Assembly: GCA_963693365.1 (NCBI GenBank)
Contig: CAVNZM010000012.1
Span: 620,001 to 684,000, forward strand
Direction of reading: 5' to 3'
Length of the DNA: 64,000 bases
Origin: Amoebidium appalachense
Lineage: Eukaryota > Ichthyosporea
The notes under the pieces are model-generated. The model was not told where the DNA came from. It saw only the letters and a list, made by a program, of their open reading frames with translations, and did not search any database. The position numbers were made by a program, and so were the translations under genes. Shown piece after piece: positions 41,679-54,148 of the stretch; positions within the stretch are counted from its first letter, which is position 1; each line of letters begins with the position of its first letter.

Positions 41679-41730
41679 ACACGGTGCGCGTGCGCGTACA
41701 AATCCAAGTCGTGCGTGCTTCAAGTTGGCG
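41154..41730. other. spacer with C, A, (GA)n and (GT)n tracts
   Basis: C run at 41151-41182, A run to 41205, (GA)n at about 41204-41253 and (GT)n at about 41630-41677. No gene. Confidence 0.6.
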
Positions 41731-41869
41731 GGAAGGAAGAGAGGGTTCGATGTATCTGTTGGGGGAGGGTGGCGGGGGGTTGTTGGGGTTGCACCGGGTG
41801 GTCATCGCGGCCGGACGTACAGCGGCATGGGCTCGGGCATACATAGTACATTAAAAAGGGCGGAAGGGG

Positions 41870-42137
41870 AAGAAAGAAACGTGGCCCGGCCATATATTCC
41901 TTCGGAGCTACTACCTTCATCCTCCAAGGCTTGTCCTCGTCGGATCCCCGCCCAACCTCAGGCTGGGGTTCGCCTACCCTGAACATGTCTTCGAACCGCG
42001 ACGCGTTATGCGCGTACATAAGGTCCACTGCTTCCATAGGGTTGAAGGTCTCTTGGTCCTCCCCTCCCTCCCTTCCCCAGGAGACGTGGCGCCCTTTATC
42101 CAAACGTTTGAATGCCTCGGCTTTCCGTATGTACAAA
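41870..42137 (-). other. coding-like segment, unrecognised
   Basis: The minus strand is open with ordinary composition over about 85 codons, with an in-frame ATG at 42037 (MEAVDLMYAHNASRFEDMF). A TTTATAAATATAGG sequence lies just upstream on that strand (about 42139-42153). After 41880 the frame runs into low-confidence sequence with no domain. It may be a small gene or an exon. Confidence 0.25.
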
Positions 42138-42329
42138 GTCCTATATTTATAAATAATGACACCTTGTGTTGGCTCTTTGGCTCTAAATCAGCTCAACTTG
42201 ATCCAGATAGTTAATATATCTGATCCCCCCCCCCCCCCCACTCCACCCCCAGGCCTGGCGCATGTGCCATGTACATGTAGCAGGTAGTACTGCAACAGCC
42301 AACCCCTCACCACTTGCTGCCCTAAGGCT

Positions 42330-42388
<59 letters not shown>

Positions 42389-42574
42389 ACGACAGGGGAA
42401 GGATTCCGAAGGAGGGGCCAGCCCAATTCTGAAACTTAGCGTATCATCTCCGAGCTTATCAAAGTGAGGAATATTCAAGCAGGCAAAAGGGTGGATGTTA
42501 CAAATTTTCGTTTCTTTCTCTTTCTTTTTCTAGGTCTGTGTGTGTGTGTGTGTGTGTGGAGGGGGGCCAGGGAG

Positions 42575-42608
<34 letters not shown>

Positions 42609-42894
42609 GGGGGGCTGGGTTGTCGTACACGTGTAAATGAACCCCCAAGTGTTGTTTATTGGGCTCATTTTGTCTTAAAAGGCAACCTCATATCCAAGGG
42701 ACATAATTCAACAGGATGATAGTATATCAAAGCCGGTAATGCAAAGTCATAAAATAACTTAAAGCAACCAATCACAAGTACATATCAGTGGCCGGTGTAG
42801 AGTGCATCTAAATGTCTAATAGGACAAAATAAAATAGGTCGGACACTCCGCCCACACCACCCAAAGAATAATTGATATTGGGCTTTTACAGTTA
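42138..42894. other. spacer with G/C tracts
   Basis: C run at 42224-42239, G run of 58 at 42330-42387 and G-rich DNA at 42556-42614. From 42640 to 42894 unique 3' flank of the transporter gene. No clear AATAAA is seen for that gene. Confidence 0.55.
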
Positions 42895-44322
42895 TTATTC
42901 TTCATAACCCTTCTTTTCCAATTGCATCTCGCTCTCCTGCTGATGAGCAACACCCTCCGCCTCGTGTGCTGAAATTCTCTTGTTAGCAACCATAAACGTG
43001 GTGGGAATTGAGAGCTCAAACAGTGCCCAGCAGATACCAAACTGAATTAGCCACGAGTGTGGGTTGGTGGCCAGGGTGTTGTCAATACTCCAGGCAATAG
43101 CGGCACCGGCAGACTGAACGCCTTTGTAATAGCCCGCAAAGCGCGCACTCTCATCGACGTCATCGGCAATGGCGCCCATGACCCAGTACGCATATGTCTG
43201 CAGCATGGCATCGTTCATGCCGTACAGCAGGAACACGATGATGGGGAAGAAATAGTCAAAGCCGTTGGCAATGTCCAAGCGGGGGCGGCATGTGTTTGTG
43301 TGCGGGGAGTAGATCATGCCGGCACACGTCGGGTCGGTGGACAGGTTCACGTCGAAGCCGCCCTCGTACGACAGCTGCAGGTAGAGACCCAGGGCATAGG
43401 TAATGGTGAAGAATACCCCCAGGATGGCAAGCCCATACAGCCCCCTCTTGCGCATGTTCATGCTCTGGATGTCTAGGAACTTCTGGCCAAACGCCCATGC
43501 GCCGAGCATCTGCGACCCCCAATAGATGGCAGAGTTGAACCCGCGGGAGCGCACGGAGAACAGACCACCGTTAACGGCGTTGAACTGGTAGGTATAGAAC
43601 CAGTTGGAGGAGACAAAGAGCGGGGTCATAAGGAGCATGTTCGGGTTGAGGAACATCGTGGCCACATTCTTGAATTCTTCCAAAGGCCCAGTGGCTGGTG
43701 CAAACTGAATCTTTTCGCCGTCCTCACGAATGACATCCTCGGGGGGAGCCAGAAAAACGAAAGCGGAAATAGACCCCAAGCCCATCAGTGCAGCAAAGGT
43801 GAAGTAGGAAGCAGGGCTGGCCTTGCCGACGTCGTTGTGGAAATTAAGGGCAAAGGAGATGAGACCACCGCACATACCACCCAGGTTGAATATGACCCAG
43901 AAGATTGAGATGTATGTTCCCTTCTTCTCGGGTGTGGCGTAGGCCATCATCATGGCCCCCTGGGCCGTCCAGAACAGACCGGCACCAATACCCAACACGG
44001 CACCAGATAGGATGGCCAGCCAGCCCAAGGAGTCGTTGATGCCGGCCAGGTACTGGGCCACGGCATAGAAACAGTAGGTGGCACCGCCCAAACCCATCAG
44101 GATGCGGTTGCCAAACATGTTGAAGAAGAGGCCACCGAAGTAGCCAAAGATGGCAAAAGTGGCGTACAGCGCCGTGTTGGCATTGTTGGCTACCGTGGGG
44201 TCGTCAGACCCGGCACCACCCAGACCGGAGAGGGCATTGAAGATACCAGGGCAGCAGAAGGCGATGAACGACACGATGACGATCTGTGTCTTCGCTGCGT
44301 TGCGGTTGGCTAGCAAACCCAT
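42895..44322 (-). CDS. UNC-93/DUF895-like major facilitator membrane protein
   Basis: Single exon of 475 residues from the ATG at 44322 (MGLLANRNAAKTQ). The longer in-frame start is not an ATG. The N-terminus QIVIVSFIAFCCPGIFNALSGLGG is the hallmark first membrane helix of the fungal and protist UNC-93-like family, followed by GYFGGLFFNMFGNR, a GAGLFWTAQGAMMMAYATPEKKGTYISIFW motif region and NLGGMCGG. Hydrophobic stretches suggest 11 or 12 membrane helices. The cytosolic tail is short and charged (EQQ/E-rich, ending EKKGYEE). A loop near residues 335-360 has paired cysteines (DPTCAG, NTCRPR) and probably faces outside. The substrate of this branch is not known. In animals UNC-93 acts with a potassium channel, but that role cannot be assumed here. 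It is convergent with RPT4. Confidence 0.88.
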   Translation of the reverse strand: MGLLANRNAAKTQIVIVSFIAFCCPGIFNALSGLGGAGSDDPTVANNANTALYATFAIFGYFGGLFFNMFGNRILMGLGGATYCFYAVAQYLAGINDSLGWLAILSGAVLGIGAGLFWTAQGAMMMAYATPEKKGTYISIFWVIFNLGGMCGGLISFALNFHNDVGKASPASYFTFAALMGLGSISAFVFLAPPEDVIREDGEKIQFAPATGPLEEFKNVATMFLNPNMLLMTPLFVSSNWFYTYQFNAVNGGLFSVRSRGFNSAIYWGSQMLGAWAFGQKFLDIQSMNMRKRGLYGLAILGVFFTITYALGLYLQLSYEGGFDVNLSTDPTCAGMIYSPHTNTCRPRLDIANGFDYFFPIIVFLLYGMNDAMLQTYAYWVMGAIADDVDESARFAGYYKGVQSAGAAIAWSIDNTLATNPHSWLIQFGICWALFELSIPTTFMVANKRISAHEAEGVAHQQESEMQLEKKGYEE

Positions 44323-44480
44323 GTTGAAGATTGTGTGTGCGCCTTGGCACGCGGGTGTGTGGGTAGGAGAGCTACTGCTACGGCAATTACGTGTGGTACG
44401 AAAAAGCAAAAAAAGAAAAACAGGGTGGTGTTATGGCCAGGTGCTGTACACACATGTAGGAGGAGTCACTCTGGAGGCGG

Positions 44481-44487
44481 TTTTATA
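44481..44487 (-). promoter_or_regulatory. TATA box (TATAAAA) of the UNC-93-like gene
   Basis: It reads GGTATAAAACC on the minus strand, about 160 bp upstream of the ATG at 44322. No CCAAT box nearby. Confidence 0.55.
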
Positions 44488-44764
44488 CCCATCGCGTTCC
44501 GATGGAAAAAACTACCAAAAAGGGTAAAAAAACAATGCTTATTTTCCCACATGTTTGCAGGGTTCGATTTCTGTTTTTGGAACTTTGGGGTAGGGTCGGC
44601 CCCAAGGCCCGCCCCCCCCTCAGGCCATGCTGGCCATGGGCACTAATATTTCACCCACATGCACAGTCCACTTGAATCATGTGCACTCGAATCCCCCCTC
44701 CTCCCCCCCTCCCCTCCCCCCTCCCCTCCCCCCTCCCCTCCCCACCCCCTCTCCCCCCCCCCCT

Positions 44765-44796
<32 letters not shown>

Positions 44797-45571
44797 CCCC
44801 GGAGGTTCTTTGGGAATCCGGAAAAAAGTTTGGGAAATCCCCAACTTTTTTTTGAAAATTTTGAGCCCTGCATGCTTGTACTGTGTAGCCCTCGCCCAAT
44901 CAAAATGGGTAGGCTGGCCCCTGGCGGAATATTTATTTAGTGGAATGTGTGTATAGAATTTGATAGTCGCGTCACGCGTGACCCCATGCTATTATATATG
45001 CTTACTTCAGGTTCCATTTCAAAAGCATTTCGATACCATTTTGCACATATGAAGAAAACAGTGAATTTATATGTACTATAAAAATCTATATGTTTCGGTA
45101 AGGAAATTTCTGCTTCAAATCTTGCATAAAACCGCCGGCCGTAACCAGTTCACGAACTCCAGCACGGTATTTCAATTGGCCCCGAGAAATGGCAGGCACA
45201 TTCCACGCACCAATACGTTATGGGCGTTATTCTCAAAAAAGCCAAATATGGCTAAAAAGCAAAAAAAAGCCAACCAATCCTAATTACATAATGATTTTCG
45301 GCGGCAGTCAGTTGCCGTCACATTCCAGTGGCGCCAGAGTACTGACTGTCACAGCTGCAGTGAACTGTCACGGAACGTTCACAATCCCATGGATGGCCAA
45401 CTGCCAACTTGCCAAGTGCCAAACAGCTAACCTGCCTGCCGGGCCCTGCCCCCAACCGTCTCCGTCCCCAAATATCTGCCAGCGTGCGACCTCCGGCGTC
45501 CTCCGCCTTAATGAAACAGAAAACTGCAGAAGGGCCTCCCGAGGCTCCCAGATCTGTAGACGTCATCTAAT
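44488..45571. other. spacer with C tract
   Basis: CCCCTC repeats and C runs at 44697-44793, then AT-rich unique DNA. No gene supported. The frames at 45189-45566 have no coding character I can recognise. Confidence 0.5.
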
Positions 45572-46108
45572 GGTTCGATTCGTGTCAAAAGCCAGATTGC
45601 CAGATTGCCAGATTAAAAACCGCCTCGCCAAAAATGGTTATTCGTCGATCAATCGAATCGGAACGTAAAATTTAAACAAAATTTTAAGGCCAGATTCAAT
45701 TTGACCCCTCTTCCAGATTCCAGAATCTGGCGACCCCCCCCCCCCCCCTTCCAGATTGCCAGATTGACCCTGCGCCTTACGATTGGCCACGCCAGCACCA
45801 TATAAAGTTCGTATCCAATCCTAGGCGTTTTGCCTTATTAGTATAGCTTTTCAAAAATGCATAAAACTTGGTAATAAATGCCCATTTAACAAAATAAAAA
45901 TTATTTAAATAATATTTCAAAACTATTATTGTTCATTAAGATAAGCCAAGATATTCTATTACTGCGCAAAATGGCAAGTGCCTTCTTGACCCAAAAAGCT
46001 AGATTTTAGCTCTACAAGAACCGGACCGAAATCTAGCCTTTCTGGAATAACATCAAAATTCTGGCATTCTGGCAATCTGGCAATCTGGCTTTTGACACGA
46101 ATCGAACC
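45572..46108. mobile_element. 537-bp inverted-repeat element with 3-bp TSD
   Basis: The terminal 41 bp (45572-45612 and 46068-46108) are perfect inverted repeats starting GGTTCGATTCGTGTC and containing GCCAGATT units in tandem. AAT flanks both ends directly (45569-45571 and 46109-46111). Inside are further GCCAGATT/AATCTGGC units, a C run and an ATTGG (45782) with TATAAAG (45801-45807), but no reading frame. A 3-bp duplication is usual for PIF/Harbinger-type elements, although AAT is not their usual TWA target, so the superfamily is uncertain. Confidence 0.75.
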
Positions 46109-47734
<1,626 letters not shown>

Positions 47735-48122
47735 AGGGCCCAACCGCATCGGCAGAGTCAATTTGAAAAAAGCAGAAATATTCTGCACAAGCGGAATTAT
47801 TCTGCAAAAAGCGGAATTATTCTGCAAAAAGCAGAATCATTCTGCTTTCGACAGCAGGATATTTCTGCTTTTAGAAGAATAATTCTGCTTTTAGCAGACT
47901 GTTCTGCTTTTAGCAGATTGATTCTGCTTTTAGCAGATCGATTCTGCTGTTTGCAAAGTGATTCTGCTTTTGCAGAATAATTCTGCTTTTAGCAGATTGA
48001 TTCTGCTTTTGCAGAATAATTCTGTATTTAGCAGAATGATTCTGCTTTTTGCAGAAAAATTCTGCATTTTGCAGAATAATTCTGCTCGGAGCAAGTTGAC
48101 TCAGCCGATGTGGTTGGGTCCT
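47735..48122. mobile_element. 388-bp foldback element made of hairpin modules
   Basis: Terminal inverted repeats of 31 bp (AGGGCCCAACC... and ...GGTTGGGTCCT) differ at four positions and are flanked directly by the same six bases, TAATGG (47729-47734 and 48123-48128). Between them lie about 16 modules of 15-22 bp, each a small palindrome of the form GCAGAAT-N-ATTCTGC, separated by AAAA/TTTT or TTTTA. The whole unit can fold as one long hairpin or as many small ones. No coding capacity. A precise TSD shows that it moved as a unit. Confidence 0.85.
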
Positions 48123-48610
48123 TAATGGCAGGGGTTAGATCGGCGAAGCGAGTAAGGGAGTTGATAATTATTAAGATCCACTGTATCCTAAATACCCGCT
48201 TTTCGTTTTCGTTTTCCTTTTCTTTTTATTTCTCGTTATGAATCATTTAATTCTTTGGGTGGGTGGGTGGGGGGTGGGTGGGTGGGTGCCTGAGGGTAGG
48301 AAAGTGGGGGATATATTAGCGTTAGTTAGGATTTACACACACTACCAACCACGGCAACACGGACATTAAACTTTATCGTCCAAATGCTAACGGATGATGC
48401 CACCAACCCGACTATCACACACCATTAAACCGAAGCGTACCAACTCAGGCCAACACACACCAACACCACATCGCAGCCAGTCGTCTGTTTTACCCGTTCC
48501 TACATCTGCCTTGGGTTCCCTTTCTTTTTAAACCCAAATTACCGTCCAAGTCTTACCTCCCAGTGATGATCAGATGTGCAACAGAACACACATCTTAGCT
48601 GCATGAACCA
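48123..48610. other. spacer
   Basis: GGGTGGGTGG repeats at 48257-48288. The rest is unique sequence without a supported gene. Confidence 0.45.
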
Positions 48611-48711
48611 CACTTGACACTTACCCCCCCCCCCCCCCTCCCCCCCCCCCCCCCCCCTCCCCCCAAACGAAAAAATCATTCCTCCCCCCTCCCCAACCCC
48701 CCCCCCCCCCC

Positions 48712-48742
<31 letters not shown>

Positions 48743-49119
48743 AAAAGAAAAGAAAAGATCTTTCTTAAAGCCCCTATCACTACTTCTTGCCTTCCCTGTC
48801 CATCAACCCACTCAGTCATCATAATATCAACAAACTGAGACCCTGCAAGGTTCCAGTAAGGTCCCTTCTTCATGACCAACCCCAGTGCCGTCTCTCCCCC
48901 CCCCCTCTCTCCCCCCCCCCCCCCTCATCCTTCCCTCCCCAACCTCCTCCCCCTGTCCCCTCCCCCCCCCCCCCGCTCCACACACACACAGAATCTAACT
49001 CGCCGCAACCCCCCTCAACCCCCCCCCTCCCCCTTTCAAAGACCCCCTTTGCTAACTGAGGCTCTCTCTTTCCGAATCACTCATTGATTTCCCCCCACGC
49101 CTGTTCAACCACCTAAAGC

Positions 49120-49157
<38 letters not shown>

Positions 49158-49356
49158 ACGCCCTTCTCCCAATCTCCTCACAATAGAAAGATAGTCAACC
49201 CACATGCCGTCCCTTGTTTCCGTAGTTGACATAAAAACCAAGCCAATCCTCCCGGCCACAATCCTTTTTTGGTGCAAAGCATGGCTTCGGTCTCCCGTCT
49301 ATCTCATGCCTCCTTTCCAAGTGGACTCCCTCATCCCCCTCCTATGCAAATCACCC

Positions 49357-49388
<32 letters not shown>

Positions 49389-49801
49389 CCCTTCCCCTCC
49401 TCCCGCATTGCCAAATTTACGGTCCTAGATGCCCCCCTACCAGCCCACCCGTATTCCGAACCTGTGCACGGCAGCGGCCAATAATGTGCATTGATCACAG
49501 GAGGTGGGGAGGGGGAAGGAGGAAAGGTGGAGGGGGGGGGTGAGAGGGGGGGGGGGGGGGGGGGGGGGGGGAAGGGGGGGGGGGGGGGGACTGTGAGAAC
49601 CAGGTTGGGCCTGCAGGATTTTGATCTTAGTATCCCCCCCCCCCCCCCCCCCCCCTCCTCCTCTCCCTTCCCTCCCCCCCCCCCAAAAAAGGAACGGAAA
49701 AAGAAAGAGAAAGAAAAAGAAAGGGAACGGGATGGGCTATGACCATGAATCCATGCTGGTGATTGAAGGATGCAATCCAGGCACCGTGTAATGCACACAG
49801 T

Positions 49802-49847
<46 letters not shown>

Positions 49848-50100
49848 AAAGACAATCCACTCGTCACAAACGACCATGATATGGCAATATCATCCTTAAC
49901 AGTTCCAGCTACGCATATGGAAAGAACACAAAGCAAGCATATGAGCGGTGCACACTTGACAGTTTGTATCGTGAGACCATTTCATTGGTGAAGCTGGGGC
50001 ACAGATTGCCAAATATGGCAATATGGCGATGGGAGGATGCCTGATGCCACACCCTAAGTCAGCAGCACCAGATTAATGAACAGTGTGGGTGTTAGATCTT
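48611..50100 (-). other. series of coding-like islands between G/C tracts, unrecognised
   Basis: On the minus strand short open segments of normal composition alternate with G/C runs. Among them are 49940-49850 (VKDDIAISWSFVTSG), 49800-49735 (HGAWIASFNHQHGFMVIAHP), 49640-49590, 49510-49420 (INAHYWPLPCTGSEYGWAG), 49340-49205 (CGREDWLGFYVNYGNKGRHV) and 48880-48765 (KKGPYWNLAGSQFVDIMM). The islands are not joined by obvious GT-AG introns. The runs may be expansions inside a once continuous frame, or the unit may be a decayed gene or a repeat. Several islands have counterparts in the same order on the plus strand at 53100-53690. No protein family is recognised. Confidence 0.35.
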
Positions 50101-50304
50101 GATTGAGAGGAGAGAGAGGAGTGATCCCCCCACCCCCCTCCCCTTGCCCTCCCCGGGTCCGCCCCCCCCCCCCCCCCCTCCCCCTCCCCCTGCCGCCGCA
50201 CACACACACACCACCACCACCGCCCCTTTTTTTTTTTGAGCACGGCCGGAGTGGGTGTGAGTGGGGGAAGGGGGGGGGGGGGGAGAGGGGGGGCTCTCGG
50301 GGGG

Positions 50305-50306
<2 letters not shown>

Positions 50307-50391
<85 letters not shown>
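50307..50391 (+). repeat. (GT)n microsatellite
   Basis: About 84 bp of uninterrupted GT. Confidence 0.9.
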
Positions 50392-50392
<1 letters not shown>

Positions 50393-50529
50393 CGTGCGTG
50401 CGTGCATGGCCAGCAGGGAGAGGGGGGGAGTATGGGGATGGGGAGGTGAGGGGGAAGAGGGAAAAGACGAAGGCTCACTCACTGCGGTGCTCATTGGTTC
50501 CGAATGTGTGGGTGCACGTGCGAGGTTTT

Positions 50530-50910
50530 ACTCCAATGTGTGTATATGCATGTATACATGAACATATACATGCATGTGTACATGCATGTATACATGTATA
50601 CATGCATGTGTACATGAACATATACATGCATGTGTAGGTACATGAACATATACATGCATGTGTACATGAACATATACATGAATGCCTACATCAACATATA
50701 CATGCATGTGTACATGCATGTATACATGTATACATGCATGTGTACATGAACATATACATGCATGTGTACATGAACATATACATGCATGTGTACATGAACA
50801 TATACATGCACGTGTACGTGTGCCTGTACGTGTGCCTGTACGTGTGCCTGTACGTGTGCCTGTACGCGTGCCTGTACGTGTGCCTGTACGCGTGCCTGTA
50901 CGTGTACCCA
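50530..50910 (+). repeat. TACATG-rich repeats passing into a 12-bp array
   Basis: From about 50530 to 50810 the sequence is built of ATACATGCATGTGTACATGA-type units, each self-complementary. From about 50810 to 50905 follow about eight units of 12 bp (TGTGCCTGTACG, some with CGCG). The 12-bp units keep all frames open. Confidence 0.85.
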
Positions 50911-51724
50911 TAGATTTACGTGTCCGAGGCTGTGTCAAATTCGCAAGAGGCCAACATGTTTTGCTGAAAACAGATTTCCGATGGCCTGACCTAAATTGGT
51001 AACACCGAAACATTCTTTTCATGACAAAGATGCATATCTTCCGCTGTCGACTTTTTTGGGGCCACTCTCTCGCCCAATCAGCGAAATCGAACTGATATGC
51101 ATGCAGTATGCTATTAGGACTGGCCCCAAGTTGCAAATGGCATTTCAGATTTGCAAGCGGATGGGGATATTACTTTTTCGAAAATGCCCCTTCTTGTGAT
51201 TGTTCAATCTCATCATTCCAATCAAATATAATAGATATCCCGACCTAAATCACGAATTCTTCCCTGATCGATCCCTCCCCTCCTCCCCCCCCCCCCCCCA
51301 ACCATCCCCCCCCCACCCTTCCCCCCCCCCCCCCTCCCTCCCCCCCCCCCCCCCCCAACCATCACCACCACCCCCCCCAACACCTCTACCCTCCCCCCCC
51401 CTCACACACACCCACACCCGACTCCCACCAACATCACAACACGCACACACACCACCCTCTCCAAACTCGGGATCCACTTTTTCGAAATGGGCATACATAC
51501 ATCTCATTGCTGGTTGAAATGAAAAGTGCACACACTGCAGAGGAAGGGGTGAGGTAAGGCGGAATGGCAGGTGAGGGGGAAAGAGTGGGGTGGGAGGGGG
51601 GGAGGGGGGGGGGGGGGGAGTCCCGGAGGGGGGTTAGAGAGGGGAGAGAGGGTGCGACAAGAGGGGGGAGAGGGGGGAGGGGGGAGGGGGAGGGGAAGGG
51701 GGGGGGAGCAGGCAAACAGTTGCA
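50911..51724. other. spacer
   Basis: Unique sequence to about 51270, with a CCAAT at 51070. Then C/T-rich DNA at 51280-51420 and G-rich DNA at 51595-51710. No gene supported. Confidence 0.45.
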
Positions 51725-52250
51725 ATGGAGAGCGAGCCTGGGAAGGCCACTCTCTGTCTGTATGGCGCATACCACATACCTCCTGTAGCGGCAGAAAACT
51801 GGTGCCAGTTCATAATATCCTTTCTTTGGGAAGGGGGCCAGGGGGGGGGGGGGGGGAGGAGGGGGGGGGAGGGGGGGGGACGAAGTGATTGGTACGGCAT
51901 CGCAAATGAAATTATCCGAAAGAGAAAACAGCGAGGTGAGAGGATGATTAGTGTGTGGAGGGGGGGTGGGGTTCTTGGTGGGTTGGTGTGTGTGCTTGTG
52001 TGTGTATAAGGGGGGAGGAAGGGGTGGGGGGGGGGGGGGGTGGTGGCTGCCAGAGACAATTTCATGTACTATGACGTACCAATCACTTTGTCATCCCCCC
52101 CAGCCCTCCCCACGCCCCTTCCCCCCAAAAAAGGAATTAAAGAACTGAGACCAAATTTCTACCGCAACAGGAGGAGCAAGTGTGGTCTGCACCTTGCCGA
52201 CATAGGTCGGTACTCCCAGGGTTGGATGTCAAGTGCCTCTAGCATATATT
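51725..52250. repeat. large diverged inverted repeat
   Basis: 51735-51835 matches the reverse complement of about 52130-52225, and 51880-51920 matches the reverse complement of about 52048-52098 (both contain AAGTGATTGGTACG). Arms of about 200 bp are roughly three-quarters alike and each is split by G or C tracts. Both arms give similar short peptides (PPVAAENWCQF against PPVAVEIWSQF; DEVIGTA against DKVIGTS), so the ancestral unit may have been coding. Confidence 0.6.
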
Positions 52251-52361
52251 AAGGTTGATCTGCAGGTAGGCTGGTTACCATATTTGGAAGTGAGCACATA
52301 GCAGGACCCAATGGCACCACGAATAGGCCTAAAAGTTTCCTGGACTCGGGGGGGAGGGGAG

Positions 52362-52496
52362 GCAGGGGGGGGGGGGGAGGGGGAAGGGGAGAGAGAGAGA
52401 GGGGGGGGGGGGGGGGTGGAAGGGGAGGGGGGCTGAAGAGCAGGTAGGAGAAGCAGATATATTGCCAGAAAACGACGAAAAGGGCTTGCAAGGGAA

Positions 52497-52577
<81 letters not shown>

Positions 52578-52646
52578 CGTGTGTGTGTGTGTGAATGAAT
52601 GTTTGTGTGTGCGTGTATGTGTGCGTGTGTGTGTGTGTGAATGAAT

Positions 52647-52711
<65 letters not shown>

Positions 52712-52735
52712 CGCGTGTGTTGTGTGTATGTGGGT

Positions 52736-52766
<31 letters not shown>

Positions 52767-52780
52767 GGGGGAGGGGGGGC
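52362..52780 (+). repeat. G tracts and (GT)n
   Basis: G runs at about 52362-52416, (GT)n at about 52499-52570 and 52650-52702, and a G run at about 52750-52780. (GT)-rich DNA continues to 53040. Confidence 0.85.
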
Positions 52781-53099
52781 GGGGGCTAAGTGTGTGTGGG
52801 TGTGTGGTTGTGTGCGTGTAGGTGTGGGGGTCTATGCGGATGTGCCTGCCTGTGCTTGTGTGTGTATGCTTATGCTTGTGCATGTGCGTGTGTGTGTGTG
52901 TGTGCTTGTGTGGGGGGGGAGGGTGGGAGTTGGAGTGGTGGGTGCATGTACGTGTGCATGCGGGCGAGCGTGTGTGTGTGCATGTGTGTGTGTGTGTGTG
53001 GGTGGGTGTGTCTGCACGTGCTTGTGTGTATCGGTGAGTCAATGTGTTGGGAGGGGGGGTTTTTTTTTTTGGTGGGGGGGGGGGGGGGGAGGGGGGCAG

Positions 53100-53690
53100 G
53101 GAGGGAGGCTGGGCCAAGTAAAACTGTGCTCTTGGTTCCAACCACACACGATACAGGGTCATGGCCCCTCCCGCTTCCCCCCCCCCCCCCGGGGGCCCCC
53201 CTCCCCCCCCTCCCCCTCCCCCCTCCTCCCCCTCCTCTTCCCCCCCCTCCCCCCTCTCTCTTCCCGCCCTCCTCCCCCTCCCTCCCCTCGCCTCTGTCTC
53301 AAGATCTTTGTATATCACAAGCGATCTGGTACAAAAATTGTTCCTTTCCCCCACCCCTTCACCCCTGCACGAACGGTTACTGATTGCGATCACACAAGGG
53401 ACACTTGTAGGCACGATGGGGGCATGGGGTGTTGGGGCTTAGAAGGAAGGAGGAGAGGGAGGGGAGGAGGGGGGGGGGGGGAGATATCTCGGGGTGGTGA
53501 GAGTGTGGCCGGGCTGATGTCAGGAGTAGGGAGGGGAGGTAGATAGGTGCGTGTGTGTGTGTGTGTGTACAAGGGGATAAGGGGTGGGGGTGGGGGGGAG
53601 CGGGGGGGGGGGGGGGGGGCACGAAAGGACGGGAAGAGTACTTGTGCCAAAAAGGTACGGGAAACAGGCTGGTGTTGGAGGAGGGGGAAA
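53100..53690 (+). other. islands paralogous to the minus-strand series at 48.6-50 kb
   Basis: In order, 53120-53165 (GGTCATGGCCCCTCCCG) resembles 49735-49800 reversed, 53290-53340 (CTCAAGATC with a following GGTAC) resembles 49590-49640 reversed, and 53635-53685 (GTGCCAAAAAGGTAC) resembles 49205-49340 reversed. Order and relative strand are conserved, which suggests an old inverted duplication. No frame is intact. Confidence 0.35.
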
Positions 53691-53846
53691 GTTGGGATAG
53701 GGAGGGGCAGAGGGGAGGGGGAAGGAGGGGGGGATAGGGAGGGGCAGAGGGGAGGGGGAGGTGGTGAAGGCGGGGAGATAGGGACATTAGAAGTATTCAT
53801 GTGTGCAGGTGCAGTGGGTCTGTCTAATTGCGCTTTAACACAGACT

Positions 53847-53936
53847 TAAAGCATCACTCTGTTAGTGTTTGTTTATTAAAGCATCACTCTGTTAGTGTTT
53901 GTTTATTAAAGCATCACTCTGTTAGTGTTTGTTTAT
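53847..53936 (+). repeat. 30-bp tandem repeat, three perfect copies
   Basis: Units begin TAAAGCATCACTCTGTTAGT. Perfect identity implies recent expansion. It lies about 210 bp past the stop codon of the H+-ATPase gene. Confidence 0.95.
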
Positions 53937-54148
53937 TAGTGGATAGGGGCCAGCCTCACCCACCGCCGACCAATGGCTGCTCACAGAGCTGCGCCAACTT
54001 TAAGGGGCCTATACCATACATGGAACCATTGATCATCCCTTAATCTATACACCACCATTAGGCCGGTCGACAGACCAGCGCATATTATAAGCCTCAACAA
54101 CCATTATCCCATACATTTCCATAATCACCATAATAGGCAACTACCAAA

